A stretch of 40,160 bases of DNA, taken from positions 1-40,160 of the forward strand of contig JADMKK010000009.1 of NCBI GenBank assembly GCA_015478895.1. The letters are read 5' to 3'. Source of the DNA: Comamonas sp. (GTDB taxonomy: Bacteria; Pseudomonadota; Gammaproteobacteria; Burkholderiales; Burkholderiaceae_C). This document shows, in pieces, positions 15,705 to 24,795 of this stretch (the first letter of the stretch is position 1; each line of letters opens with the position of its first letter). Below the pieces are notes generated by a model. It saw nothing but the letters and a program-made list of their open reading frames with translations, ran no database searches and was not told where the DNA came from. The translations under genes and the position numbers were made by a program.

Positions 15705-17822
15705 ATGACTGCTGAAAGCACTGCTTCTATTGTTCAAACCCGTCTGGATGGTGAGGTGCTGGTCGTCAGCATCAACAACCCGCCGGTCAATGCGTTGGGC
15801 CAGGCCGTGCGCGCAGGTTTGCTGGCTGCGGTGCAGCAAGCCGCTGGCGATGCTGGGGTGAAAGCGGTGCTGATCGTGGGCGAAGGCAAGGCCTTTATTG
15901 CCGGTGCCGATATCCGTGAATTTGGCAAGCCGGCTGTGGCGCCTTCGTTGCCCGAAGTCTGCAACGCATTGGAGAGCAGCAACAAGCTGGTCGTAGCTGC
16001 TGTCCATGGTGCTGCCTTGGGCGGTGGTCTGGAAATCGCTTTGTCGGCGCACTACCGCCTGGTATTGCCCAAGGCGCTGATGGGCCTGCCCGAAGTGAAC
16101 CTGGGCCTGCTGCCAGGCTCCGGTGGCACACAGCGTGCACCGCGCGTGATGGGCGTCAAAGCGGCCACCGAGTTGATGCTCAGCGGCAAGCACCTGAGCG
16201 CCAAGGCCGCCTTGGCAGCCGGTCTGGCCGATCAGTTGGTCGAGGGCGAAGACCCTGTAGCTGCGGGCTTGGCCTACACCCGCCAACTGCTGGCCGCAGG
16301 CACTGCCGTGCGCCGCACGCGTGACATCGAAATTACCGACAAGGTCGCCGCACTGGCTGACCTGGAAGCGCTGGCCATTGACACCGCCAAGAAGGCGCGT
16401 GGCCTGTTCTCGCCCATGAAGATCATTGAATGCGCCAAGGCCGCCGTGGAGTTGCCGTTTGACCAAGGTCTGGCCAAAGAGCGCGAACTGTTCCTGCAAT
16501 GCCTGGACAGCCCCCAGCGCCAGGGCCTGATCCACGCTTTCTTTGCCGAGCGCGAAGTCACCAAGATTCCCGAAGCCAAGGCCGCCGCACCGCGCGCCTT
16601 GGCCAAGCTGGCCATCATTGGCGGCGGCACCATGGGCGCGGGCATCACCGTCTCCGCACTGGATGCCGGTTTTACCGTCACCATGATTGAGCGCGATGTC
16701 GAATCGATTGCCCGTGGCCAAGCCAATGTGGAGAAGGTCTACAACGGCCTGATCGCCAAGGGCCGCATGACCGAAGAAGGCAAGGCCGCCGTGATGGCGC
16801 GCTACACACCTTCCACGAGCTACGACGACATTGCCGATGTGGACCTGGTGATCGAAGCTGTGTTTGAAGACCTCGAAGTCAAGAAAGCTGTGTTCAAGGA
16901 ACTGGATCGTGTGTGCAAACCCGGTGCGGTGCTGGCGACCAACACCTCGTACCTGGACATCGATGCGATTGCCAACGCCACCAGCCGCCCGCAGGACGTG
17001 ATTGGTCTGCACTTCTTCAGCCCCGCCAACATCATGAAGCTGTTGGAAATCGTGGTGCCCGCCAAGGTGTCCGCCGATGTGGTGGCCACCGCGTTTGAGC
17101 TGGCCAAGAAGATGAAGAAAGTGCCCGTGCGCGCCGGCGTGTGCGACGGCTTTATCGGCAACCGCATTCTGGCCGTGTACAAGCAGGCCGCCGACTACAT
17201 CATGGAAGACGGCGCCAGCCCTTACGAAATTGACGAAGCCGTACGCGGCTTTGGCTACCCCATGGGCCCGTTCCAGGTGACCGACCTGGCCGGTGGCGAC
17301 ATTGGCTGGGCCACGCGCAAGCGCCGCGCAGCCACACGCAACCCTGCTGCCCGCTATGTCGAAGTGGCCGACCGCATCTGCGAAAACGGCTGGTTCGGCC
17401 AAAAGACCCAGCGCGGTTTCTACCTGTACCCACAAGGTGCACGCGTCGGTCAGCCTGACCCTGAAGTGCTGGCGATTGTGGATGCCGAACGCGCCAAAAA
17501 GGGCGTGACACCACGCAGCTTTAGCAACGAAGAAATCCTGCGCCGCTACATGGCGGCCATGGTCAACGAAGGCGCCAAGGTCGTGGAAGAAGGCATTGCC
17601 CTGCGCCCGCTGGATGTGGACGTGACCTTTATCTCCGGCTACGGCTTCCCGCGCTTCCGTGGCGGCCCCATGAAGTGGGCGGACATGCAAGGTCTGGACA
17701 AGATCCTGGCGGACATCAAGGAATTCGAAAAGGAAGACGCCCTGTTCTGGAAGCCTGCCGCACTGCTGGAAAAGCTGGTGGCCGAAGGCAAAAACTTCGA
17801 CAGCCTGAACCAAGTGGCTTAA
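15705..17822 (+). CDS. Bifunctional enoyl-CoA hydratase / 3-hydroxyacyl-CoA dehydrogenase (FadJ/FadB-like)
   Basis: This protein hydrates trans-2-enoyl-CoA and oxidises the resulting 3-hydroxyacyl-CoA with NAD. Of 705 residues, 10-190 are a crotonase domain with both catalytic glutamates present (Glu110 in GGGLEIAL, Glu130 in LPEVNLG). A Rossmann dehydrogenase domain starts at about 301 (IIGGGTMGAG), with catalytic His436 in LHFFSPAN, and two C-terminal dehydrogenase domains follow. The ATG at 15705 follows CGGAGAC; an open frame upstream runs through the antisense LysR gene and is not coding. It heads the operon. Similar fused proteins occur in fatty acid and in pimelate (pim) beta-oxidation operons. 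Confidence 0.93.
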   Translation: MTAESTASIVQTRLDGEVLVVSINNPPVNALGQAVRAGLLAAVQQAAGDAGVKAVLIVGEGKAFIAGADIREFGKPAVAPSLPEVCNALESSNKLVVAAVHGAALGGGLEIALSAHYRLVLPKALMGLPEVNLGLLPGSGGTQRAPRVMGVKAATELMLSGKHLSAKAALAAGLADQLVEGEDPVAAGLAYTRQLLAAGTAVRRTRDIEITDKVAALADLEALAIDTAKKARGLFSPMKIIECAKAAVELPFDQGLAKERELFLQCLDSPQRQGLIHAFFAEREVTKIPEAKAAAPRALAKLAIIGGGTMGAGITVSALDAGFTVTMIERDVESIARGQANVEKVYNGLIAKGRMTEEGKAAVMARYTPSTSYDDIADVDLVIEAVFEDLEVKKAVFKELDRVCKPGAVLATNTSYLDIDAIANATSRPQDVIGLHFFSPANIMKLLEIVVPAKVSADVVATAFELAKKMKKVPVRAGVCDGFIGNRILAVYKQAADYIMEDGASPYEIDEAVRGFGYPMGPFQVTDLAGGDIGWATRKRRAATRNPAARYVEVADRICENGWFGQKTQRGFYLYPQGARVGQPDPEVLAIVDAERAKKGVTPRSFSNEEILRRYMAAMVNEGAKVVEEGIALRPLDVDVTFISGYGFPRFRGGPMKWADMQGLDKILADIKEFEKEDALFWKPAALLEKLVAEGKNFDSLNQVA

Positions 17823-17907
17823 GGCGAATGGCAGTGCTGCAGTGGGCACCACAGGCTTGTGGTGCGGCAGCCTGTATCCAAACAAATCAAAAAAAGAGAG
17901 CGCCATG

Positions 17908-17982
17908 CCCTAGTCAACATTGCACTTCAGCATGAAAACACATTGAAGTGCAGCAAGTACTAGGGCAGGTAGCTATCAAAAA
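17908..17982 (+). repeat. Nested double palindrome with TAGCTATCAAAA tail, copy R2
   Basis: CCCTAGT (17908-17914) pairs with ACTAGGG (17959-17965). Inside, TGCACTTCA (17921-17929) pairs with TGAAGTGCA (17944-17952). TAGCTATCAAAA follows at 17970-17981. The outer arms and tail match the dispersed repeat; the inner hairpin looks like an insertion into its loop. It fills the 180-base gap between two genes of the same operon. Confidence 0.65.
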
Positions 17983-18002
17983 CATTTATTGAGACAAGCA
18001 CC

Positions 18003-19205
18003 ATGAGCATGCGCGAAGCCGTCATTGTTTCCACCGCCCGCACCCCGCTGACCAAGTCGCACCGGGGCGAATTCAACGTCACGCCCGCCGCCCAGCTGGC
18101 CGCGTTTTCGGTCAGGGCCGCCGTGGAGCGCGCGGGCATTGACCCGGCCATGATCGAAGATTTGATTTTGGGCTGCGGCAACCCCGACGGCTTTCAGGGC
18201 CGCAATCTGGGCCGCCAGACCGTGCTGCGTGCCGAGTTGCCACTGAGCATTGCTGGCACCACCATCACACGCTACTGCGCTTCCGGTCTGCAGTCGATTG
18301 CGATTGCCGCAGGCCGCATCGTGGCCGAAGGCGTGCCCGTGATGCTGGCCGGTGGCGTGGAGACGATCTCCGGCCTGCGCGCGGGCAACAATTTGCCCAC
18401 GGACATGGATCCTTGGTTGGTCGCCAACAAGCCCGATGTGTTCATGGCCATGATCGACACCGCCGACATCGTGGCCGAGCGCTACGGCATCAGCCGTGAA
18501 GACCAGGATGCGTTCTCGCTGCGCAGCCAGCAACTGACCGCCGCCGCACAAGCCGCTGGTGTGTTTGACAACGAAATCATCCCTTGCGCCACAACGATGG
18601 CCGAGAAGAACAAGGAAACCGGTGAAGTCACCTACCGTGATGTCATCGCCAACAAAGACAACTGCAACCGCGCCAGCACCACGCTGGAAGGTTTGGCGAA
18701 GCTGGAGCCCGTCAAGGGCCCCGGCAAGTTCATCACCGCGGGTAATGCTTCGCAGCTGTCCGATGGCTCCAGCGCTTGCGTGCTGATGGAAGCCAAAGAG
18801 GCCGAGCGTTTGGGTCTGCAGCCGCTGGGTGCCTTCCGCGGTTTTGCCGTGGCCGGTTGCGAGCCTGATGAGATGGGCATTGGCCCCGTGTTTGCCATCC
18901 CCAAGCTGCTGGCGCGCCACGGCCTGACGGTGGATGACATCGACCTGTGGGAGCTCAACGAAGCCTTTGCCTCCCAGGCTCTGTATTGCCAGCGCCAGTT
19001 GGGCATTCCGCTGGAACGCCTGAACGTCAACGGCGGTGCCATCTCGATTGGTCACCCGTTTGGCATGACCGGCGCGCGCATGGTCGGTCACATCCTGCTG
19101 GAAGGCCAGCGCCGCAAGGCCCAGGGCCAGCGCGTGAAGTACGGCGTGGTCTCCATGTGTATTGCTGGCGGCATGGGCGCCGCTGGCCTGTTCGAAATTT
19201 TCTGA
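18003..19205 (+). CDS. Acetyl-CoA acyltransferase (beta-ketothiolase)
   Basis: This enzyme cleaves 3-oxoacyl-CoA with CoA to acetyl-CoA and a shortened acyl-CoA. The 400-residue protein has the thiolase catalytic set: Cys92 in TRYCASG, the NEAFASQ motif, His351 in GGAISIGHPFG and Cys386 in SMCIAGGMG. The last motif has Ala where CIGGG is usual, which should not affect catalysis. It is the second gene of the operon and is separated from the first by a repeat-filled 180-base gap. The ribosome site (GAGACA) is weak. Direction in vivo is taken as degradative because of the neighbours. Confidence 0.94.
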   Translation: MSMREAVIVSTARTPLTKSHRGEFNVTPAAQLAAFSVRAAVERAGIDPAMIEDLILGCGNPDGFQGRNLGRQTVLRAELPLSIAGTTITRYCASGLQSIAIAAGRIVAEGVPVMLAGGVETISGLRAGNNLPTDMDPWLVANKPDVFMAMIDTADIVAERYGISREDQDAFSLRSQQLTAAAQAAGVFDNEIIPCATTMAEKNKETGEVTYRDVIANKDNCNRASTTLEGLAKLEPVKGPGKFITAGNASQLSDGSSACVLMEAKEAERLGLQPLGAFRGFAVAGCEPDEMGIGPVFAIPKLLARHGLTVDDIDLWELNEAFASQALYCQRQLGIPLERLNVNGGAISIGHPFGMTGARMVGHILLEGQRRKAQGQRVKYGVVSMCIAGGMGAAGLFEIF

Positions 19206-19230
19206 TCTGGTTTTTCCCCGAGGTATCGCG

Positions 19231-20427
19231 ATGGATCTGCAATTTACCCCCCAAGAACAAGCTTTCCGTGCGAAAGTGCAAGCCTTTTTGCAAGCAAAAC
19301 TCAGCCCCGAATTGGCCAACAAGGTCAAGGGTGGCCAGATTCTGACCAAGAAGGATCTGGAAGACTGGCACGCCGTCCTGAACGAACGCGGCTGGCTGGC
19401 CAACCACTGGCCTGAGCAATACGGCGGCCCAGGCTGGGGCGCGGTCGAGAAGTTCATCTTTGAACACGAATGCGCACTGGCCGGTGCTCCGCGCCTGGTG
19501 CCGTTTGGCGTGAACATGCTGGGCCCAGTGCTCATCAAGTACGCCAGCGAACAGCAAAAGCAATACTGGCTGCCGCGCATCTTGAACGGTGATGACTGGT
19601 GGTGCCAGGGTTATTCGGAACCTGGCTCGGGTTCGGACTTGGCCTCGGTCAAGACCACGGCGGCGCGCGATGGCGACCACTACATCGTCAACGGTCAAAA
19701 GACCTGGACCACGCTGGGCCAGCACGCCAACATGATCTTTTGCCTGGTGCGCACCAACAAGGAAGTCAAGGCGCAAGCCGGTATCAGTTTCTTGTTGATC
19801 GACATGAACACCCCCGGTGTGACGGTGCGCCCCATCGTCACCCTGGATGGTGAGCACGAAGTCAACGAAGTGTTCTTCACCGATGTGAAGGTGCCAGTCG
19901 AAAACCTGGTGGGCGAAGAAAACAAGGGCTGGACCTATGCCAAGTACCTGTTGACCTATGAGCGCACCAACATCGCGGGCGTTGGCTTCTCGGTGGCTTC
20001 GCTGGAAAAGCTCAAAGTGGCAGCCAGCCGCAGCATGTACAAGGGCAAGCCCCTGTCGCAAGACCCGCTGTTTGCCGCGCGTTTGGCGCGTGTCGAGATC
20101 GATCTGGAAAACATGAAGACCACCAACCTGCGCGTGATTGCTGCAGTGGCTGGTGGCGGCGTGCCCGGTGCAGAAAGCTCCATGCTCAAGATCAAGGGCA
20201 CGGAAATTCGCCAGGAGATCCTGTCGCTGATTCGCCGCGCCATGGGCCCTTACGCCCTGCCGTTTGAAGAAGCTGCCATGCACGGCACCAACACCGAGCC
20301 GACCGTCGGCCCTGAAGAAGCCTTCTCGGCCGCTGCCGCGTACTTCAACTACCGCAAGCTGTCGATCTTCGGTGGCTCCAACGAAATTCAGAAAAACATC
20401 ATCTCCAAAATGATTTTGGGTTTGTAA
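19231..20427 (+). CDS. Acyl-CoA dehydrogenase, large subunit type (PimC-like)
   Basis: This FAD enzyme introduces the 2,3 double bond into an acyl-CoA and passes electrons to ETF. The 398-residue protein has the acyl-CoA dehydrogenase pattern: an N-terminal helical domain, GYSEPGSGSDLASVKTTA in the flavin-binding beta domain, and IFGGSNEIQKNIISKMILG at the C terminus. It pairs with a second, more divergent dehydrogenase gene 24 bases downstream. That arrangement is characteristic of PimC/PimD, the pimeloyl-CoA dehydrogenase pair of Rhodopseudomonas, and similar alpha2beta2 enzymes. I start at 19231 (MDLQFTPQEQAF); a longer frame overlaps the thiolase. Confidence 0.9.
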   Translation: MDLQFTPQEQAFRAKVQAFLQAKLSPELANKVKGGQILTKKDLEDWHAVLNERGWLANHWPEQYGGPGWGAVEKFIFEHECALAGAPRLVPFGVNMLGPVLIKYASEQQKQYWLPRILNGDDWWCQGYSEPGSGSDLASVKTTAARDGDHYIVNGQKTWTTLGQHANMIFCLVRTNKEVKAQAGISFLLIDMNTPGVTVRPIVTLDGEHEVNEVFFTDVKVPVENLVGEENKGWTYAKYLLTYERTNIAGVGFSVASLEKLKVAASRSMYKGKPLSQDPLFAARLARVEIDLENMKTTNLRVIAAVAGGGVPGAESSMLKIKGTEIRQEILSLIRRAMGPYALPFEEAAMHGTNTEPTVGPEEAFSAAAAYFNYRKLSIFGGSNEIQKNIISKMILGL

Positions 20428-20451
20428 GCAGAGCACAGAAGGAACAAGACC

Positions 20452-21588
20452 ATGAACTTCGAACACACCGAAGACCGCCGCATGCTGGCGGACACCTTGA
20501 ACCGCTTTGTGGCTGAGCAATACGGTATCGAGCATCGCAACCAGATCGCCTACGGCGAAGCAGGCCACAGCGCCGAGCTGTACGCGCAATTTGCCGAACT
20601 GGGCGCGATTGGCGCGCTGTTCAAGGAAGAAGACGGCGGCTTTGGCGGCGCAGGTTTTGACATCAGCGTGGTGTTTGAGTCGCTGGGCCGTGGTCTGGTG
20701 GCAGAGCCTTTGCTGGGTGCATTGGTGGTGGGCCAGGCGCTGATCGCTGCGGGCACTGAATCGCAAAAAGCCAAGCTCGAAGACATCATTGCCGGTGGCG
20801 CGATGGCTGCGCTGGCGCACGATGAACCCGGCAGCCACTATGAGCTGAACAACGTCTCCACCAGCGCGGCCAAAACGGCCACGGGCTGGGTGCTGAGCGG
20901 TGCCAAGGGCGTGGTGGCATTTGGCGCCAAGGCCGATTTGCTGCTGGTGTCTGCCCGCACATCGGGCAGCCAGTACGACGAAGACGGCATCAGCCTGTTC
21001 CTGATCGATGGCAGCGCCGCTGGCATCAGCAAGCGCAGCCTGCAGCGCTTTGAAGGCGGCCGTGTGGCCGAGCTGACATTCGACAACGTGCAGCTGAGCA
21101 ATGACGCCATGCTGGGTGCGGAAGGCAAGGGCCTGCAAGTGCTGGAGCACATCAGCGGCTATGCGCTGCTGGCTTTGGCGGCTGAATCTGTGGGTGCCAT
21201 GGATGTGGCCAAACAGCACACGCTGGAGTATCTGCAAACCCGCAAGCAGTTCGGCGTGGCGATTGGTAGCTTCCAAGCCTTGCAACACCGCATGGCCGAT
21301 GTGCTGCTGGAGATTGAACAGGCCCGCTCGGCCGTCATCAACGCGGCTTCGGCTGTGGATGAGCTGGAAGGTGCGGACAAAGAAAAAGCCTTGTCTGCGG
21401 CCAAGTACACCGTGGGCTATGTCGGCACCTTGGTGGCGGAAGAAAGCATTCAGCTGCACGGCGGTATCGGCATGACCTGGGAGCTGCCTTTGGCGCACTA
21501 CGCCAAGCGCCTGGTCATGATTGACCACCAGTTTGGTGACGAAGACCACCACCTGGCGCGTTTTGCCGCGTTGGGCCAGCAGGGCTAA
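20452..21588 (+). CDS. Acyl-CoA dehydrogenase, small subunit type (PimD-like)
   Basis: This is the partner of the preceding dehydrogenase. The 378-residue protein keeps the overall fold (MNFEHTEDRRMLADTLNRF at the start, QLHGGIGMTWELPLAHYAKR near the end). Its middle domain lacks the canonical flavin-binding sequence, having HDEPGSHYELNNVSTSA instead of the usual TEP-GSD-- pattern. That fits a subunit whose active site is degenerate or shared. It follows a good AAGGA ribosome site and stops six bases before the next gene. Which subunit holds the catalytic base cannot be settled by eye. Confidence 0.87.
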   Translation: MNFEHTEDRRMLADTLNRFVAEQYGIEHRNQIAYGEAGHSAELYAQFAELGAIGALFKEEDGGFGGAGFDISVVFESLGRGLVAEPLLGALVVGQALIAAGTESQKAKLEDIIAGGAMAALAHDEPGSHYELNNVSTSAAKTATGWVLSGAKGVVAFGAKADLLLVSARTSGSQYDEDGISLFLIDGSAAGISKRSLQRFEGGRVAELTFDNVQLSNDAMLGAEGKGLQVLEHISGYALLALAAESVGAMDVAKQHTLEYLQTRKQFGVAIGSFQALQHRMADVLLEIEQARSAVINAASAVDELEGADKEKALSAAKYTVGYVGTLVAEESIQLHGGIGMTWELPLAHYAKRLVMIDHQFGDEDHHLARFAALGQQG

Positions 21589-21593
21589 GCACC

Positions 21594-22388
21594 ATGACAG
21601 CGCCGCTGCTGATCCGCCGTGAAGCGGGTGTACTCATCCTCTCCAACAACAACGTGGCGGCGCGCAATGCGCTGTCGCCGGAGTTTTACGCAGCGGTTAC
21701 TACCGCCTTGCAGCAAGCTGCGGCTGACAGCAGTGTGGGTGCCATCATCCTCACGGGTGAGGGCGGCCATTTCTGCGCCGGGGGTGACTTGCGCCAGCTG
21801 GCCAAACGCCGTGAGCTGCCCGAGGCAGAGCGCCGTGAAAAGCTCGAAGGCCTGCATGACCTGATCCGTGCGGTGCGCGACTGCCCCAAACCCGTCATTG
21901 CGGCGGTGGAGGGCGCTGCCGCCGGTGCTGGTCTGTCGCTGGCGCTGGCTTGCGACATGCTGGTGGCCGCCAGAAACAGCATGTTCTCGGTGGCTTACAT
22001 CAAGGTGGGGCTGACGCCCGATGGCGGCGCGACAGCGTTCCTGGCGGAGTTTGTCTCGCGCCAGGTCTTGACCGAGTTGTGCCTGACCGGTGAGCGCCTG
22101 AGCGGCGAACGCCTGCACGCCTTGGGCGCTGTCAATCGGTTGGCAGAACCAGGACAAACGATGGATGTGGCGCGGGCTCTGGCGCAACAAATTGCCCAAG
22201 GCCCGGAGTTGGCCACGGCGCGCATCAAACAGCTGTGCAGCGGTGCAGTGCACAACACGCTGGAGCAACAGCTGGAGCTGGAAGCGCAATACATGGTGCA
22301 GTCGCAAATGACCGAAGAGTCGCGCGAAGGCATTGGGGCTTTTTTGGACAAGCGTGCCGCAGATTTTTGCAAGCTGCGCAGCGCTTGA
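21594..22388 (+). CDS. Crotonase-family enoyl-CoA hydratase/isomerase, PaaG-like
   Basis: This 264-residue crotonase-fold protein has the oxyanion-hole blocks FCAGGDL (60-66) and EGAAAGAGLSLALACD (106-121). The glutamate that should follow the second glycine-rich loop is Ser115. The second catalytic position is Asp143 in GLTPDGGAT. That pattern is known for PaaG-type isomerases rather than for true enoyl-CoA hydratases. A double-bond or ring-type isomerase role is therefore more likely, and hydration is already supplied by the first gene of the operon. The gap to the preceding gene is five bases, with a weak ribosome site. Confidence 0.87.
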   Translation: MTAPLLIRREAGVLILSNNNVAARNALSPEFYAAVTTALQQAAADSSVGAIILTGEGGHFCAGGDLRQLAKRRELPEAERREKLEGLHDLIRAVRDCPKPVIAAVEGAAAGAGLSLALACDMLVAARNSMFSVAYIKVGLTPDGGATAFLAEFVSRQVLTELCLTGERLSGERLHALGAVNRLAEPGQTMDVARALAQQIAQGPELATARIKQLCSGAVHNTLEQQLELEAQYMVQSQMTEESREGIGAFLDKRAADFCKLRSA

Positions 22389-22424
22389 TCACCATAGACA
22401 ACAGGCTCAAGGAGAGAGACAAGC

Positions 22425-23660
22425 ATGAACACCGAACAAGCCTTGCCGGATGGCGTCGACTTTCCACTGGAAGGCGTGCGCGTCCTCGATTTGTCGCGCG
22501 TGTTTGCCGGACCGCTGTGTGGCCAGGTGCTGGCCGATTTTGGTGCTGATGTGATCAAGGTCGAGCACCCCGGGCGTGGTGATGACACGCGCGACTGGGG
22601 CATGCGCATCGGCAAGACCGAGACCACGTACTACAACAGCATGAACCGCAACAAGCGCTCGGTCACGCTGGATTTGCAAAGCCCTGAAGCCGTGCAGATC
22701 ATCTATGACATGCTGCCGCAGTTTGATGTGGTCATTCACAACTTCAAGCACGGCGGTGCGGACAAGCTGGGCCTGGGCTACGAGAAGCTCAAGTCGATCA
22801 AACCCGATCTGATTTACTGCAGTGTGGCGGGTTACAACAGCGATACACCCGAAGCCAAGCGCCCTGGCTATGACCTGGTCATTCAAGCCGAAGCCGGTTT
22901 GATGGCGATTAACGGTGAAGAGGGCACGCCACCCTTGAAGTTTGGCGTGGCCGTGGTCGATCTGATGACGGGCATGTACGCCGCACAGGCCGTGCTGGCC
23001 GCGCTGTACCGTAAAAGCCGCAACGGCCGTGGTCGCCAGATTGAGCTGGCGCTGTACGACTGCGGACTGACCATCAATGGCTACTACGCGCTGGACTCCA
23101 TGCTGCTGGGCCACGACACGCAGCGCTATGGCAATGCGCACCCGTCCATCGTGCCTTATGGCTTGTTTGAAGCTGCCGATGGCCCGCTCATTATTGGCGT
23201 GGGCAACAACCGCCAGTTTGAGGCGTTCTGCCGCCAGGTGATTGAGCGCCCCGACATTTTTGAAGATCCGCGCTACGCCACCAATGTGGAGCGCGCCAAG
23301 AACCGCTTGGAAATCTTGCCGCTGCTCAAATCCATCATTGCCACACACCCGCGCCAGCATTTGCTGGAACGCATGCAGGCCTGCGGCATTCCCTGCGGTG
23401 AAGTGGCTGGGCTGCATGAAGCCCTGACCAGCGAGCGCACGCGCCAGACCGGCGTGTTCCAGGAAATGCCCCACCCCGTGGCCGGCAAGACCTGGGTATT
23501 CGCGCCGCCCTACCGCCTGGATGGCCAGCGCCTGCCGATTCGCCACACACCGCCCACACTGGGTGCTGCCACACGGGAAGTGCTGCAAGAGCTGCTGTCC
23601 ATGAGCGACGCGCAACTGCAGGCGCTGAAAGAAAAGGGCGTGCTCACGCTGCCTGAATAA
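22425..23660 (+). CDS. Class III CoA-transferase (CaiB/BaiF family)
   Basis: This enzyme moves CoA from a donor such as succinyl-CoA to a carboxylic acid. The 411-residue protein has the family N terminus GVRVLDLSRVFAGPLCGQ, the adenine-binding region ADVIKVEHPGRGDDTR and the catalytic aspartate Asp150 in KRPGYDLVIQAEAG. The C-terminal blocks CGIPCGEVAG and MPHP are also in place. The operon has no acyl-CoA ligase, so this protein probably activates the substrate. A strong AAGGAGAG ribosome site precedes the ATG. The acid is unknown; dicarboxylates are favoured by context. Confidence 0.92.
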   Translation: MNTEQALPDGVDFPLEGVRVLDLSRVFAGPLCGQVLADFGADVIKVEHPGRGDDTRDWGMRIGKTETTYYNSMNRNKRSVTLDLQSPEAVQIIYDMLPQFDVVIHNFKHGGADKLGLGYEKLKSIKPDLIYCSVAGYNSDTPEAKRPGYDLVIQAEAGLMAINGEEGTPPLKFGVAVVDLMTGMYAAQAVLAALYRKSRNGRGRQIELALYDCGLTINGYYALDSMLLGHDTQRYGNAHPSIVPYGLFEAADGPLIIGVGNNRQFEAFCRQVIERPDIFEDPRYATNVERAKNRLEILPLLKSIIATHPRQHLLERMQACGIPCGEVAGLHEALTSERTRQTGVFQEMPHPVAGKTWVFAPPYRLDGQRLPIRHTPPTLGAATREVLQELLSMSDAQLQALKEKGVLTLPE

Positions 23661-23768
23661 ATCCTCGCTTTTACCCGCCAGACCTGCTGCGATGGCCCCG
23701 CCAGAGAGCTGCGCAGCAAGGTGAAGAGGACTGGCATTTTTCTGTTAGCGATACAGGGAGACAACAAG

Positions 23769-24770
23769 ATGGACACCATCCAAACCAACCGCCGCCAATT
23801 CATTGCCGCGACCGCCATGGCAGCGGGCACCAGCCTGATCGGCTTGCCCGCCTGGGCCAAGGCTGCGTACCCCGCCAAGCCCATTCGTTTCATCGTGCCG
23901 TTCAACCCCGGTGGCGCGACCGACATCGTCGCCCGCGTACTGGGCGAGGCCATGTCCAAAAAGCTGGGGCAGCCCATCATTGTGGAAAACAAGGCCGGTG
24001 CCTCGGCCATGCTGGGCACCGACCAGGTCGCCAAGTCGGCCCCGGATGGCTACAACGTGGTGCTGTCGCTCAGTACCTCGTTGCTCATCAACCAGTTCTT
24101 GTATTCCAAGATGGCCTACAACCCGCAAAAGGACTTGTTGATGCTGTCCGAGATTGCCTCGGCCCCTGTGACGCTGGTGGTACACCCCTCGGTGCCTGCC
24201 AACAACATGCAAGAGCTGCTGGCATGGGTCAAAAAGAACAAGAGCAAGGTCTCGTATGGCAGCTGGGGCGTGGGCTCGTATGCACATCTGGGCGGTGCCT
24301 ACATGAGCAAAACCATGGACGCCGACATGAGCCATGTCGCCTACCGCGGCGAGGCGCCCATGATTCAGGAGTTGATCGGTGGCCAATTGCAGCTGTGTTT
24401 TTCCAGCGCGCAAAACACCAAGCCGTTCATTGATGCGGGTCGTCTCAAAGCCATTGGCGTTACCGGCAAGCAGCGCATGACCGTGCTGCCCAACGTGCCT
24501 ACGATCTACGAACAAGGCGTGACCGATGACGCCTATGCGATTGCCGGTTTTGTCGGTATGGCCTTGCCTGCAGGTACACCCCAAGCAGTAGTGGATGTGC
24601 TGTCTGCAGCACTCAAAGAAGCCTCACAAGACGCCAAAGTGCAAGAGCGCATGGAAGGCGCAGGCTTTATCTCGGTGTTTAGCACCCCGGAAGAATTTTC
24701 GAAAACCTACGCCCAGGCCGTACCCGTGTGGAAGTCACTGATTGAAGTGGCCGAAGCCAAGGTCGATTGA
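23769..24770 (+). CDS. Bug-family tripartite tricarboxylate receptor (Tat-type signal)
   Basis: This is a periplasmic receptor for a carboxylate, of the Bug (TctC) family that is expanded in Burkholderiales. The 333-residue protein starts with NRRQFIAATAMAAGTSL, which fits a twin-arginine signal, cleaved near AWAKA. The mature domain has the hallmark YPAKPIRFIVPFNPGGATDI, IIVENKAGA, and HVAYRGEAPMIQELIGGQ. I start at 23769, after GGGAG; an upstream frame begins at 23721 but disturbs the signal. No TctA/TctB membrane genes are present, so it is an orphan receptor that must use transporter parts encoded elsewhere or act as a sensor component. Confidence 0.9.
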   Translation: MDTIQTNRRQFIAATAMAAGTSLIGLPAWAKAAYPAKPIRFIVPFNPGGATDIVARVLGEAMSKKLGQPIIVENKAGASAMLGTDQVAKSAPDGYNVVLSLSTSLLINQFLYSKMAYNPQKDLLMLSEIASAPVTLVVHPSVPANNMQELLAWVKKNKSKVSYGSWGVGSYAHLGGAYMSKTMDADMSHVAYRGEAPMIQELIGGQLQLCFSSAQNTKPFIDAGRLKAIGVTGKQRMTVLPNVPTIYEQGVTDDAYAIAGFVGMALPAGTPQAVVDVLSAALKEASQDAKVQERMEGAGFISVFSTPEEFSKTYAQAVPVWKSLIEVAEAKVD

Positions 24771-24795
24771 GCGTTAACCCCGGAGAGAGACAAAC

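Noticed and set aside
15624-17906. Very long open frame on the minus strand opposite the hydratase/dehydrogenase gene
   Set aside because: It is rich in His, Gln, Gly and Ala with no recognisable domain, and mirrors a well-supported GC-rich gene; a codon-structure shadow.
17976-19580. 534-codon minus-strand open frame opposite the thiolase
   Set aside because: Antisense shadow of a clear thiolase with full catalytic motifs.
19027-21552. 841-codon minus-strand open frame opposite the two acyl-CoA dehydrogenases
   Set aside because: Same low-information composition, no ribosome site or domain; the plus-strand genes account for the sequence.
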